Positions 8,226-17,557 of a stretch of 64,000 nucleotides of DNA are shown piece by piece; within the stretch, counting starts at the first letter, position 1, and the number at the start of each line of letters is the position of its first letter. Under the pieces are notes generated by a model that was not told the DNA's origin, ran no database searches, and saw nothing but the letters and a program-made list of their open reading frames with translations. Made by a program: the position numbers and the translations under genes. The stretch covers positions 372,001 through 436,000 of the forward strand of contig CAVPFB010000004.1 of NCBI GenBank assembly GCA_963703665.1. The letters are read 5' to 3'. This stretch comes from AP-15 sp963703665 (GTDB lineage: Bacteria > Pseudomonadota > Alphaproteobacteria > ATCC43930 > CGMCC-115725).

Positions 8226-9050
8226 ATGATCAGGATGCGGTTCGCGACGAACGGCAGCCAAGGTGAGCGTCGAGGCGAATCACCTCACCCACCCAGCCTG
8301 GCGGCTGGGTCCCCCCTCCCCCGCAATGCGGGAGAGGGGGCCGAGCGCAGCGAGGCGGGTGAGGGGCCGGCGCTCGAATTGCGCGGGGTGCGCCGGGTCT
8401 TCAAAACCGGCGGGGCCGAGATCGCGGTGCTGAACGGCGTCGATCTGGCCCTGGCGGCGGGCGAGGTGGTGGCCCTGGTCGGTCCCTCCGGCGCCGGCAA
8501 GTCGACTTTGCTGCACGTCGCCGGGCTGCTCGAACGCCCGGATGGCGGTTCGGTGCTGATCGGCGGGCAGGATTGCGGCAGCCTGTCCGACCAAGAGAGA
8601 ACCCTGCTGCGCCGGTCCGAACTGGGCTTCGTCTATCAATTCCATCATCTGCTGCCGGAGTTTTCGGCGCTCGAAAACGTCATGCTGCCGCAGATGATCG
8701 CCGGCCTCGAGCGCGGGCGGGCGCGGCAGAAGGCGGCGGCGCTGTTGGCCGGGGTCGGGCTCGCGCCGCGCGCCGAGCACCGGCCGGCTCGGCTGTCGGG
8801 CGGCGAGCAGCAGCGGGTGGCGATCGTCCGCGCGCTGGCCAACGACCCCAAGATCCTGCTCGGCGACGAGCCGACCGGCAATCTCGACCACGTCACCGGC
8901 GACAGCGTGCTCGACACCCTGATCGGCCTTGTCCGCCGCACCGGCCTCGCGGCGCTGATCGCCACCCACAATCTCGATCTTGCCCGCCGCCTCGACCGCA
9001 CCGTCGCCCTCGAAGACGGACGCCTCAAACCGGTAGCACGGAATTTCTGA
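8226..9050 (+). CDS. lolD: Lipoprotein-releasing ABC transporter ATP-binding protein LolD with an unusual N-terminal insert
   Basis: 274 residues. Walker A GPSGAGKST (86-94), signature LSGGEQQRV (190-198), Walker B ILLGDEPT (210-217) and the H-loop ATHN are all present. The family normally begins about where ALELRGVRRVF stands (residue 49). The extra N-terminal segment, about residues 20-47, is encoded by a GC-rich palindromic repeat (8283-8364) that is in frame and has no stop. It powers LolC-driven lipoprotein release at the inner membrane. The start ATG lies one base after the lolC stop and has only a weak ribosome binding site, so translation may depend on lolC coupling. Confidence 0.92.
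   Translation: MIRMRFATNGSQGERRGESPHPPSLAAGSPLPRNAGEGAERSEAGEGPALELRGVRRVFKTGGAEIAVLNGVDLALAAGEVVALVGPSGAGKSTLLHVAGLLERPDGGSVLIGGQDCGSLSDQERTLLRRSELGFVYQFHHLLPEFSALENVMLPQMIAGLERGRARQKAAALLAGVGLAPRAEHRPARLSGGEQQRVAIVRALANDPKILLGDEPTGNLDHVTGDSVLDTLIGLVRRTGLAALIATHNLDLARRLDRTVALEDGRLKPVARNF
8283..8364. repeat. REP-like palindromic repeat inside the lolD reading frame
   Basis: About 82 bases bounded by CCTCACCC and GGGTGAGG. It contains nested dyads, CCCAGCC/GGCTGGG and CCCCCTCCCCCGCA/TGCGGGAGAGGGGG, followed by GAGCGCAGCGAGGCGGGTGAGG. Intergenic repeats of this look are widespread in alphaproteobacterial genomes (from memory). Here it sits in frame at the 5' end of lolD and would be translated as a Pro/Gly/Ser-rich linker. 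Confidence 0.75.
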
Positions 9051-9145
9051 AATCCTCAGGATCGGCGGCCTGCCGGCAGCGCCTTTGCTGCCACGGCACG
9101 CGACGGCCGCTCAAGGGGCGCGGCTCGTGGGGGCGGCTTCGGCAG

Positions 9146-10120
9146 TCACAGCTCGGCGGCCACTTCGTCCAGCACGCTGCGCAACCAGGCGATGGCGGGC
9201 TCGCCGCCGTGCTCCCGGTGCCACAGCGCCATGATCTCGAACGGCGGCGACACGTAGGGCGGCTCGAACAGCTTGAGGCGGTAAACGCCGGCAAAGGCGA
9301 CGGCGAGCCGGCGCGGCAGCGGTGCGGCCATGTCGGACTGGCTGACCACGGCGAGCGCGGCGAGAAAGTGCGGCGTGGTCAGACCGACCACCCGACTCAA
9401 CCCATGCGCCGCCAAGGCACCTTGCAGCAAGCCCACCTCGCTGCGCATGACCAGCCGTTCGAGCCCGTGATCGACGACATAGCCGGCCACCGCCTGCTCG
9501 TCCTCGCCGGTAGCGGAAATCAACAGATGCGGCAGTCCAGCGAGCCGGTCGAGGGTCAACTCCTGCAGGGACGCGGCCGGGTGGTCGGCGCTGAGCACCC
9601 AGACCCGCGTCTCGCGGAACAGCGGCGCGCAGGCGAACCATTCGGGGACGCGCCGAAAGCTGCCGATCGCCAGATCGGCGCGCCCGGCGAGCAGCGCCTC
9701 GGCCACCCCCATGTTGCTCGGCCGGATCCGGAACTCGGCATGGGGTGCGGCCCCTCGCAGCCGCGCCACCAGTGCTGGCACCAGCACGGCGCCGACGTAT
9801 TCGCCGCAGATGATCGTAAAGCGCCGCGAGGTCTTTTCGGGAACGAATTCGCCGGGTGTCAGGGCGCCCTGGAGATGGAGGAGCCCCTGACGCAGCCGCG
9901 GCGCGATCTCGGCGGCGCGTGCGGTCGGCCGCATGCCCTCGGGGCCGCGCACGAACAGCTCGTCTTCGAGCACATAGCGCAGCCGGTTCAAGGCGTGGCT
10001 GATCGCCGACTGAGTGAGGCCGAGCCGTTCGCCAGCGCGGGTGACGCTGCGCTCTTCGATCAGTGCATCGAAGACCCGCAGCAAATTCAGGTCGACGTCA
10101 TTAAAATGAAGGCTGTTCAT
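9146..10120 (-). CDS. LysR-family transcriptional regulator
   Basis: 324 residues from ATG 10120. The N-terminal winged helix-turn-helix (DLNLLRVFDALIEERSVTRAGERLGLTQSAISHALNRLR, about 8-50) is the LysR signature. The rest is a periplasmic-binding-type effector domain (about 95-310). The pattern FVRGPEGMRPTARAAEI and the length resemble NodD/LeuO/Nac-like LysR subgroups. The effector and target are unknown. It is transcribed in the same direction as the upstream FecR-domain gene, with an 89-base gap, and converges on lolD, so no divergent target gene is obvious. Confidence 0.88.
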   Translation of the reverse strand: MNSLHFNDVDLNLLRVFDALIEERSVTRAGERLGLTQSAISHALNRLRYVLEDELFVRGPEGMRPTARAAEIAPRLRQGLLHLQGALTPGEFVPEKTSRRFTIICGEYVGAVLVPALVARLRGAAPHAEFRIRPSNMGVAEALLAGRADLAIGSFRRVPEWFACAPLFRETRVWVLSADHPAASLQELTLDRLAGLPHLLISATGEDEQAVAGYVVDHGLERLVMRSEVGLLQGALAAHGLSRVVGLTTPHFLAALAVVSQSDMAAPLPRRLAVAFAGVYRLKLFEPPYVSPPFEIMALWHREHGGEPAIAWLRSVLDEVAAEL

Positions 10121-10209
10121 GGTTGCGATGCAATATCATCGGCAAGGCCGGGCGGCACGCTGTCGGCGGGCCCGGTTGCTGGCCGGGGCGGGCCGGCAAC
10201 GCGGGGGCG

Positions 10210-13070
10210 TCAACGCTTGGCGGCAAAGACACCCGAGGTGAAATAGGGTGAGCCGACGGTCTTGCTGAAGGCGAAGTTGCCACCGGTCTCGGCCGCCATC
10301 GGGCCGTAGAAACTGCCGGAAATCGCGCCGGCCACGCCCGGCACCTTGAGCGCGAAGGTATAGTTCGATCCCGAAAGCGCAGCGCTGCCATTCGAGGTGA
10401 AGCTCAACCCGTCGTAATTGACGACCGAAAACGAGCCGGTTCCGGTGCCGAAATGGTAAACGGCGCTCAGCCCCCCCGAAGCCAGATATTGCGCACCGTT
10501 GTTGATCACCGTGCCGAACAAATTACCAGCGTAATTCCCGGTGAAGTTGGCCCCCTTCAGGCTCGAAATATCGCCGGCGCTGGTCGGTATCCCGGCGACC
10601 CAGGAATTGATGTGCCCGACATCGACGCGCGCCGCGTTGGCGCCGGAGGCCGGGGTGTCGAGCTCGCCGCCCCAATAGCCCCATTTCAGGTATTGGCAGG
10701 CGCTGCACAACCCGTTCGGCAACAGTGCCGTCGGCGCCGCCGCGCTTCCCGTGACGAGATAGATATTGGAGCCGGAATTCCCGTCCGTGACCGGAACCGT
10801 GATGCCGTTGACCGTCGACGGCGATCCCGGATTCTCCAGCGCGGCAAACAGATTATCATTGATGAAGGCGATGCGGGCGTTGGTCGCGCCGGTCGCGGTC
10901 GAGCCGAAACCGAGGTTGACGGCTTTGATCCCGCTGTTGCTGGTGGCGGCAAAAGGATCACTCCCGGTCAGGTTGGCGGCGAGCTGCAGATTGGCGGCAT
11001 TAGTCGAAATTGAGGTCGAGCCCGTCAGCACGTAGGGGATTGGGGCTGCGGTGGTGCCGGGCGTGGGCTCCTTGGTCATGATGCCGCCGAACCAGCCGGT
11101 CAAGGTCCGGGTCGTCTGCGGGCTGGTCGCCACCATCTGCGGCACCGAGGTGGCCGTGGCCGGCTGGGCGAATTGGTAGTTGGTCACCGCTTGAGTGCCG
11201 GTGTTGGTTTCGTAGGCCTTGGAGGGAAGCTCGCCGGGGCCGCAACAATTGCCGTTGCTCAGCACGAGGCCGGAGATCGCTGTGGCGCCGTAAAAGCTGT
11301 TGCCGTTGGCGTCGGCCGGCGTCACGGAGGGAGAGTAGATGCGGATCGGCTGGCCGGTGGCATTCGCCAGATAGCTGCCGTGGATGATGCCGTTGAGAAC
11401 CGGTTGCGCCGGGTTGGTGCCGTTCAGAGATGCGTCGAGGACGTTGCCGACCAGCACGACGATGACCGAGCTCTGGTTTTGTTGCGATCCGACGATGGCA
11501 AGGCTCGCCTGCAGCGCCTTGGTGCCTGCGGTGCCGTTTACAAACGTGCTGTTCAACGGCGTCGCCAGGATCAGCGGCGAGATTGTGGCGGCGCTGCCGA
11601 GCGAGCCGCCGGTTTCCTGGCGGATGAAGGGTATGGTCGATTGCAGGGCGGCGTCGGGCTCAACATTGAAGGCGAGATAGCTCGGCGCGGTCGCCGTCGC
11701 TTGATAGACGGCGGGATTGACCGGAGTGCCGCCATAAACGAACTCGCGCTGCGCGGGCTGGTCGACCGGGGTCAGGTCGGCATAGAAGAAGGTATTGTCC
11801 GGCGAGACATAGGTCGTGCCGGTGACCGGGCCGAGAGGGCTCGTCGTTCCGGCGCCGGAAGCGGCAAGCGTCGCCGTGCCCGCCGCCAGCGGAAAGGTGA
11901 CCAGGCCGAACGGGCCGTTGGCGGTGAACGTTCCGTCGACGACGCTGCCGCCGGCATAGGCCGAGAGGCTGCCGCTAAAGCCCAAAGCGGTTCCCTGGTT
12001 GCCGGTGTCGAAGAAACCGCCGGCAACGCCGGCGATGTTGATCGACGGGATCGGCGGCGCTGGCGGTATCGGCGGGATTGGCGGCACCGGCGGGGGAAAG
12101 ATCGGCGTTCCCGGCGGGAGATTGGGGAACTGGGCGATGGTGACGCTCGGGCCGCCGCCGACCGGGGTGACCGTTGCTCCGGCACCGAAACATTCTGATC
12201 GTTCAGCTGGGTCTGCTGAACCACCGGGGTCACGTTTTGCGGCTGCGCGGCCGGCGGCTGGGTGCGCGCCGAGACCGCGATGCTCGCCGCGACATTGGCC
12301 GAGATCGCGTTGGCGATGCCGCTGTTGGTGACCATGATCTCGGTCGGGACCGCCGGGGCGCCGCCATTGCCGCCGGCCCGTCCGTCGACCTGGGCGAGCA
12401 GCGACGCGGTGGCGCCCGGGGGCGCCGGACTGGGGTCGGAGGGGGCCGCACCCGGCCGTGCGACGGTGACCTCGAACCCCGGCCGGGTGATCGTCTGCGA
12501 GACGCCGTTGAGCCCGGTTACGGTGACGCCCCGACCGTAGACGAAGATGACTTCGAGCGCGTTGCACCCGGCCGACGGCAAGGCGGCTGCGGCGGCGCAG
12601 TTGGACCCGACCCTGACCAGCATCACCCCGCCGCGGATGCCGATGGTCGCCGTCGGCGTGCGCATGGTGACCGCGTTGTCCTGCTTGCTGAGCTTGCCGC
12701 CGACAAAACGAAAGACGCCGCGGGCCAGGCTCGCGACCAGCTGGCCGGTGCCGGCGTTCGGGTTGTAGACGAACTGGTCGATCACCAGGTTCGCGTTCGG
12801 TCCGACCGACAGCGTCGATTCGTCGACGAACAGGATCTGCGTCTGGCCCTGCGACCTCGGTGGTGATCCGCTCGTTGAACACCACGTCCTGGCCCAGCAC
12901 CAGCGCGCCGCGGCAAACCGCCCGGCGGGACGCCCATCGCCGCCGGGTTGACCGCGCTGTCGACCCCGACACGCTGTTGGGCAATCGCAGCCGGGCCGGC
13001 GAGCCCGAGGCCGAGCAGCAACCAAGACCAGCGCGACGGGCCACGACGGACGCCGGACGATTGCAGTCAT
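10210..13070 (-). CDS. FecR-domain surface protein with TbpB-like C-terminal barrel, several frameshifts
   Basis: One gene of about 950 codons read through four frame changes, near 13020, 12912, 12855 and 12195. Corrected, it starts MTAIVRRPSWPVALVL followed by LLGLGLAGPAAIAQQ, a signal peptide. A FecR domain follows (ALVLGQDVVFNERITTE, QGQTQILFVDESTLSVGPNA, LARGVFRFVGGKLSK, TPTATIGIRGG). After a Pro-rich linker comes a long Ser/Thr/Gly-rich region. It ends in a segment resembling the handle/barrel of transferrin-binding-protein-like lipoproteins: AVYHFGTGTGSFSV, then GSFYGPMAAETGGNF, then FTSGVFAAKR. FecR domains are otherwise known from periplasmic anti-sigma regulators; here the domain sits in an exported protein next to a Slam-like exporter, suggesting a displayed surface protein. 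The indels may be sequencing errors. Confidence 0.65.
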
Positions 13071-13096
13071 CGATCCTCTCTGACGATGAAGCTGTT

Positions 13097-14524
13097 TTAA
13101 AAGCGGATTTGCGGTCCGAGCAAGATCGAATTGTTGGTGTAAGCGTAAATCGGCAGGTTGGACGAGACGATATCGCGCTCAAGTTGCAAAACTACCGAGA
13201 TCGTCGCGTTGACCGGCACCGCCTCGGTCAAGCCGAAGCGCCAGCGTTGCGTCAACTGGCTGCTCGGCGAAAAGATCTGCGGGTTGCCGCTGGTGTTGCA
13301 GCACGGGTCGGGCGACGCATAGATGCTCCAGGCCCGGCCGAGAAAGGCCGAGCTTTCCCACGGGTAGGCCGAGATCGAAAACGGCAGGCCGTAGTGGATG
13401 CGATAGGACCCGGTCACGGCATAGCTGTCATTGGTGTAATAAGGTAGCTGCGTCGTCTGATCGAGGTAATCGAATTCGAGGTTCAGCGCCGAGTTTTCGG
13501 TGACCGGCTTGGTCGCCGAGATGGACAAGAGCTTGTCGCTGCCGTCGAGGCCGCTCGACAGCGGCCGGTCGGGGGCGTTGGTGAAATTCTTGTGGCGAAA
13601 CTCGAACACCGATTTCAGCGCCAGGTCGCCCCAGACGAGCTCGTCGTATTCGAGCCCGACGCCATAGGCCGCGAAATACTGGTTCTCGCCCAGTCCGACC
13701 TCGTCGAGGATGGCGTAGGGCTTGACCGAGGCGAGCCGGTTGCCGAACAGGCCGCCGTTTGGAAAATTGAGGCGCGGCCCAAGGGTCACCTCGAGCAGGT
13801 CGAGATCGAGCCGGTCGACCGCCTGGTTCAAATAATGATTGACGTAGCCGACGCTGGTAACTTCGAAGGTGTCGTGGTTCTGCGTTTCCAGATCGTAGCT
13901 GTACAAGAGCGACCCGCTGGCGAACACGCTGCCAGACGACTGCTTGACGAACTGGCTGTTGAGCAGCACCGGACCGATCGGCGATAGGATCAGCGGCGAG
14001 CCGGGGGCGACATTGGCGTCGGTCTGGTATTGCCCGCCGAGAAAGATGTAGCCGGAAAGCTGGTTGCGCGACTGCTGCTTGTCTATCTGTGCCAGATATT
14101 CGGCGATGCGCTGGCGCACCTCGGGCGGCGGACTGGCGGCGGCGGCCTTGTCGAAATAATCGCGGGCGACGGAGTACGACCCCATGCGGAAATACAATGC
14201 CCCAAGCTCCAGGTCGACCCGCGGCAGGTTGGGGTTGAACAGCAGCATCCGCTCGAGTGCCGAGACCGCCGCCTCGTAGTCGCCCAGGCGTGCCGCAACA
14301 TCGGCGTAGGCAAATGTCACGTCGAGGTTTGCCGGGTTGCGCAGCATTTCTTGGAACAAAGCTTCCTTGCGGGCTTCGAGCACGCCCGTGTCGTCGGCCG
14401 CCGCAGGCTGCGCAGCCGCGGCCGGCGGCACGACAGGGGAGGCGAATCCGAAAATGCCCCAGAGGAGCGCCGAGATTGCCGCGAGATGGAGTGCTGCGCC
14501 CTTTGTCTTGTGCAAAGCGCTCAC
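13097..14524 (-). CDS. Slam-like outer-membrane exporter: TPR domain plus beta-barrel
   Basis: Chosen start GTG 14524, giving a signal peptide (KTKGAALHLAAISALLWGIFGFASPVV); a TTG at 14572 is the alternative. Residues about 60-150 are TPR-like (NLDVTFAYADVAARLGDYEAAVSALERML, VDLELGALYFRMGSYSVARDYF). From GYIFLGGQYQTDANVAP onward, alternating aromatic/polar strands continue to a terminal Phe (LLGPQIRF), as in outer-membrane barrels. A TPR N-terminus with a barrel C-terminus and an opening strand of the form YxxxxNVAP matches surface lipoprotein assembly modulators (Slam, DUF560). It is 26 bases upstream of the FecR/barrel gene on the same strand, so the two form an operon. A generic TPR-containing porin is the alternative. 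Confidence 0.65.
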   Translation of the reverse strand: MSALHKTKGAALHLAAISALLWGIFGFASPVVPPAAAAQPAAADDTGVLEARKEALFQEMLRNPANLDVTFAYADVAARLGDYEAAVSALERMLLFNPNLPRVDLELGALYFRMGSYSVARDYFDKAAAASPPPEVRQRIAEYLAQIDKQQSRNQLSGYIFLGGQYQTDANVAPGSPLILSPIGPVLLNSQFVKQSSGSVFASGSLLYSYDLETQNHDTFEVTSVGYVNHYLNQAVDRLDLDLLEVTLGPRLNFPNGGLFGNRLASVKPYAILDEVGLGENQYFAAYGVGLEYDELVWGDLALKSVFEFRHKNFTNAPDRPLSSGLDGSDKLLSISATKPVTENSALNLEFDYLDQTTQLPYYTNDSYAVTGSYRIHYGLPFSISAYPWESSAFLGRAWSIYASPDPCCNTSGNPQIFSPSSQLTQRWRFGLTEAVPVNATISVVLQLERDIVSSNLPIYAYTNNSILLGPQIRF

Positions 14525-14763
14525 CGCCTGTTTTCCCCGCTTGTCCCGCGCCGAGGCTCGGGTGTTCCCCAACCGGAACGACTTTAGGTTACGAGCTTGC
14601 TCGACTGCAAGTCTCGCCGCCGGATATTCAACTCGGACGTTAAATCGGCGGTTTTGCCGAGCACTGCCGGCCGATGCTTGCGGCCAGTCCGGCCCGGAGG
14701 CACACTATGGTGGATACCCAACGCCGCTCCGGCGACTGCGGGCCGACGGGAGGAGGCGGTCGC

Positions 14764-16023
14764 ATGGCCACGCCGCTCTACGACGCGCTCGAAGCGCGCG
14801 ATCCGGCGCTGCGCGAGGCGGCATTGATGGCGGCGCTGCCGGCACTGGTCGCCGCGGCCAAGGAGCGATGCCCCGCCTACCGCTTGCTGCTCGCCGCGAT
14901 TCCTGCCGAGGACGTGACCGACCGGCGGGCCTTGGCCGGGCTGCCGTTGACGCGCAAATCGGAGCTGATCGCGCTGCAGCGCCGCGACCCGCCGTTCGGC
15001 GGGTTTGCCGCGGTGCCGCTGTCAGCGCTTCGCCGCGTCTTTGTCTCGCCCGGCCCGATCTATGAACCGGAGGGAAGGCGCGCCGATTACGGCCGCTTTG
15101 CCCGCGCTCTTTTTGCCGCCGGGTTTCGCGCCGGCGACCTCGTGCACAACACCTTCTCCTATCATCTGACGCCGGCCGGCGCGATGGTCGAGAGCGCCGC
15201 CGAAGCGCTCGGCTGCCCGGTCGTTCCGGCCGGCCCCGGCCAGACCGAACTGCAGCTGCGGGCGATCGCCGATCTGCGGCCGGTCGGCTATGTCGGCACG
15301 CCGTCATTTCTGAAGATCCTGCTCGACCGGGCGGCGAGCGACGGCACCGACATCTCATCCTTGAAAAAGGCGCTGGTCTCCGCCGAGGCGTTGCCTGTGA
15401 CCCTGCGCCAAGACTTGCGCCGGCGCGGGCTCAGCGTGCTGCAGTGCTACGGCACCGCCGATATCGGCGTCATCGCCTATGAGAGCGCGGGCCCTGACGG
15501 CGAGGCCGAAGCCGGCATGGTCCTCGACGAGGAGATCATCTTTGAGCTGGTCCGCCCGGGAACCGGCGAACCCGTGGGCGCCGGCGAAGTCGGTGAGGTC
15601 GTGGTGACAACCCTGACGCCCGAATATCCGCTAATCCGCTTTGCCACCGGCGATCTTTCGCGGATGCTGCCCGACGCCGGCATCGGCCGCGCCAACGGCC
15701 GGACCAACCATCGGATCGAGGGCTGGCTCGGCCGCGCCGATCAGACGACCAAGGTGCGCGGCATGTTCGTCCATCCCGAGCAGGTCGCCGACGTGCTGCG
15801 CCGCTACGCCGCGATCGGCCGGGCGCGTCTGGTGATCGAGCGGCCGGGCACCGCCGACGAGATGACGTTGCTCGTCGAGCTCGGCGGGGGAGCGAGCGAT
15901 CTCGCCTCGATCGCCGAAACCATTCAGGCCGTGACGCGGCTGCGCGGGAGAATCATCGCAGTGGCTCCGGGCAGCCTGCCCGACGACGGAAAGCTGATCG
16001 AGGACCGCCGTAAGCTCGATTGA
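14764..16023 (+). CDS. AMP-forming acyl-CoA ligase, phenylacetate-CoA ligase (PaaK)-like
   Basis: ATG 14764 follows GGAGG with about ten bases spacing; upstream in-frame codons from 14674 are non-conserved. 419 residues. PaaK-like features: TPAGAMVESAAEALGCPVVPAGPGQTE, VGYVGTPSFLKILLDRA, LVSAEALP, the adenylate-binding CYGTADIGVIAYE, RFATGDLSRML, and the C-terminal GMFVHPEQVADVLRR hinge region. It would activate an aromatic or other carboxylate to its CoA thioester through an acyl-AMP. No other phenylacetate or aromatic catabolic gene lies beside it, so the substrate is open. It is followed by a structured RNA candidate with a strong terminator. Confidence 0.8.
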   Translation: MATPLYDALEARDPALREAALMAALPALVAAAKERCPAYRLLLAAIPAEDVTDRRALAGLPLTRKSELIALQRRDPPFGGFAAVPLSALRRVFVSPGPIYEPEGRRADYGRFARALFAAGFRAGDLVHNTFSYHLTPAGAMVESAAEALGCPVVPAGPGQTELQLRAIADLRPVGYVGTPSFLKILLDRAASDGTDISSLKKALVSAEALPVTLRQDLRRRGLSVLQCYGTADIGVIAYESAGPDGEAEAGMVLDEEIIFELVRPGTGEPVGAGEVGEVVVTTLTPEYPLIRFATGDLSRMLPDAGIGRANGRTNHRIEGWLGRADQTTKVRGMFVHPEQVADVLRRYAAIGRARLVIERPGTADEMTLLVELGGGASDLASIAETIQAVTRLRGRIIAVAPGSLPDDGKLIEDRRKLD

Positions 16024-16079
16024 AATTCATCAAATCGTCACACTTGTTTCAAACAGAAGTCCCAATCCGCGCCCCATAT

Positions 16080-16193
16080 GGTAGGCGTAAGGTCTACCCT
16101 TACAGGTTTGTCCCCCAAACCTCGTAATCGGTCGAATGTCTCGACCGACGGCCAAAGCGGCTCCGGATTCCCCCTCCGGAGCCGCCTTTTTTT
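16080..16193 (+). ncRNA. Candidate structured small RNA or structured 3' UTR with intrinsic terminator
   Basis: Four successive hairpins on the plus strand. They are GGTAG/CTACC (16080-16098), AGGTTTG/CAAACCT with loop TCCCC (16104-16122), CGGTCGA/TCGACCG (16129-16147), and an 11-base-pair GCGGCTCCGGA stem ending in seven T (16157-16193). The terminator loop and start of the descending arm read CCCCCTCC, an anti-Shine-Dalgarno sequence of the kind seen in the loops of many alphaproteobacterial sRNAs. No convincing promoter is seen just upstream, so it may be released from the 3' end of the ligase mRNA. No known RNA family was recognised. Confidence 0.45.
16157..16193 (+). terminator. Rho-independent terminator
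   Basis: Perfect 11-base stem, GCGGCTCCGGA (16157-16167) and TCCGGAGCCGC (16175-16185), with a seven-base loop, followed by C and seven T (16187-16193). It would end transcription from the PaaK-like gene and/or the candidate small RNA. The opposite strand lacks a comparable T-run, so it acts on the plus strand. Confidence 0.85.
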
Positions 16194-16353
16194 GATGTGC
16201 GAGATTATACCGAGTCGTTCGCGAGCCATTTTTGCCGTCGTCCGCGGCGGCATGATTCGCGTCGCGCGGCAGCCTCGGGCGTATACCGATGCGTCGAAAG
16301 GGCGCCTGACGCGCGGTGCCGAGCAGCGCCCGTCCTCGCGAAGGTTCGATAGA

Positions 16354-17484
16354 TCAGCGCAAATCGACAATCTCGACCCAGTTCGGCATCTTGCCCATCG
16401 GGTATTGATGGGCGACCGACAAGGCGCCCGATTGCGGGTCGATTTTATGGACGGTCATCGCGTTCGAATCGAGCCCGACCGCGAGCAGGAACCGGCCGCG
16501 TGGATCGATATTGAAGCCGCGCGGCGTCTTTTGGGTAGGCCAGCGGCCGGTCGGCGACAGTTTGCCGGTCGCGGCGTCGATCCGGAACCCGGCGAGCATG
16601 CTCGATTTGCGCTCGCTGCCGTAGATGAAGCGCCCGTCCGGGGTGACGTGCAGATCGGCGGCGGCCGGCTGCTCGTGGAAATCGGCCGGCAGGGTGTCGA
16701 CGATCTCGATCTCCTCGAGCGTCCCGGTGCCCGGATCGATCGCAAAGGCAGCGATGCGCGCCGTCGTCTCGGTGATCAGGTAGAGGAACCGGTGATTGGG
16801 ATGGAAGGCCAGATGGCGCGGTCCGTTGCCGGGCTTCAGCGCGACCGCGGCCGGTGAGTTGCGGCCGGTCGCGGCGTCGAACTTCCATTCCATGACGATG
16901 TCGCCGCCGAGGCTGGTGGCGTAGCTGTATCGGTTCGTCGCATCGACCACGATGCAGTGCGCCTTGGGCTTGGTCGGGATGACCTGAATGGTCCGACCCT
17001 GAACCCGGCCCTGCGCGTCGATCGGGTTGATTGCCAGCAGCGAACCGGGATAGGAGGCGCACAACAGAAACCGGCCGCTGCGATCGGTGATGATATAGGC
17101 CATGCTGGCGGCCAATGGCGCATTCCCCAGATGGGTCAGCCGGCCGGTCGACGGGTCGATGGCAAAAGCCGCCACCGTATAAGGTTCGCTGCGCAGCGCC
17201 GCGTACAGAAAGCGATGGTTGGGGCTCAGCGCCATCGGCATGCTGGTCGGCGACGGCTTGTCGGTGCCGGGGACCGCCACCTGGTCGATCGCGGTCAGAG
17301 CGCCGCTCTCGCGGTTCATCGCGAACACCCCGATCTGCGGATTGCCGGCATCGGAGACATAGACGACGGTATCGGACAAATTGTCGGCCAAGGCTGTTCC
17401 CGTCCTGATAAAGGGTTTTGGCAGCACGATCCCCGCCAGCCCGAGAGCCAGGGTCACCCGCCGCGTCAGACGCGTTGCCGCCAT
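16354..17484 (-). CDS. Lactonase-family seven-bladed beta-propeller protein, exported
   Basis: ATG 17484 with GGGAGGA upstream, 376 residues. The N-terminus ATRLTRRVTLALGLAGIVLPK has twin Arg before a hydrophobic stretch, suggesting Tat or Sec export. The body consists of propeller repeats typical of the 6-phosphogluconolactonase-like (YbhE/Lactonase) family: VYVSDAGNPQIGVFAMNRESGALT, FLYAALRSEPYTVAAFAIDPSTGRL, NGPRHLAFHPNHRFLYLITE, PDGRFIYGSERKSSMLAGFRID, TPRGFNIDPRGRFLLAVG. Members hydrolyse lactones or act only as scaffolds. Because it is exported, a cytosolic pentose-phosphate role is unlikely. It converges on the PaaK-like gene. Confidence 0.82.
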   Translation of the reverse strand: MAATRLTRRVTLALGLAGIVLPKPFIRTGTALADNLSDTVVYVSDAGNPQIGVFAMNRESGALTAIDQVAVPGTDKPSPTSMPMALSPNHRFLYAALRSEPYTVAAFAIDPSTGRLTHLGNAPLAASMAYIITDRSGRFLLCASYPGSLLAINPIDAQGRVQGRTIQVIPTKPKAHCIVVDATNRYSYATSLGGDIVMEWKFDAATGRNSPAAVALKPGNGPRHLAFHPNHRFLYLITETTARIAAFAIDPGTGTLEEIEIVDTLPADFHEQPAAADLHVTPDGRFIYGSERKSSMLAGFRIDAATGKLSPTGRWPTQKTPRGFNIDPRGRFLLAVGLDSNAMTVHKIDPQSGALSVAHQYPMGKMPNWVEIVDLR

Positions 17485-17557
17485 CGCTTCCTCCCCAACC
17501 CGCTGCCTTGCGCCCAAGGTTAGGAGTAAGCAACCGACGGCGCAACTTGCCGGCCGC

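Noticed and set aside
8573..10246. Plus-strand 557-codon frame
   Set aside because: Out-of-frame lolD followed by antisense of the LysR gene; no protein character.
11173..12198. Plus-strand 341-codon frame
   Set aside because: Antisense shadow of the FecR-domain gene, Arg/Gly-rich.
16024..16200. tRNA gene in the hairpin-rich region
   Set aside because: The hairpins do not form a cloverleaf and no T-loop GTTCGA sequence is present at the right place.
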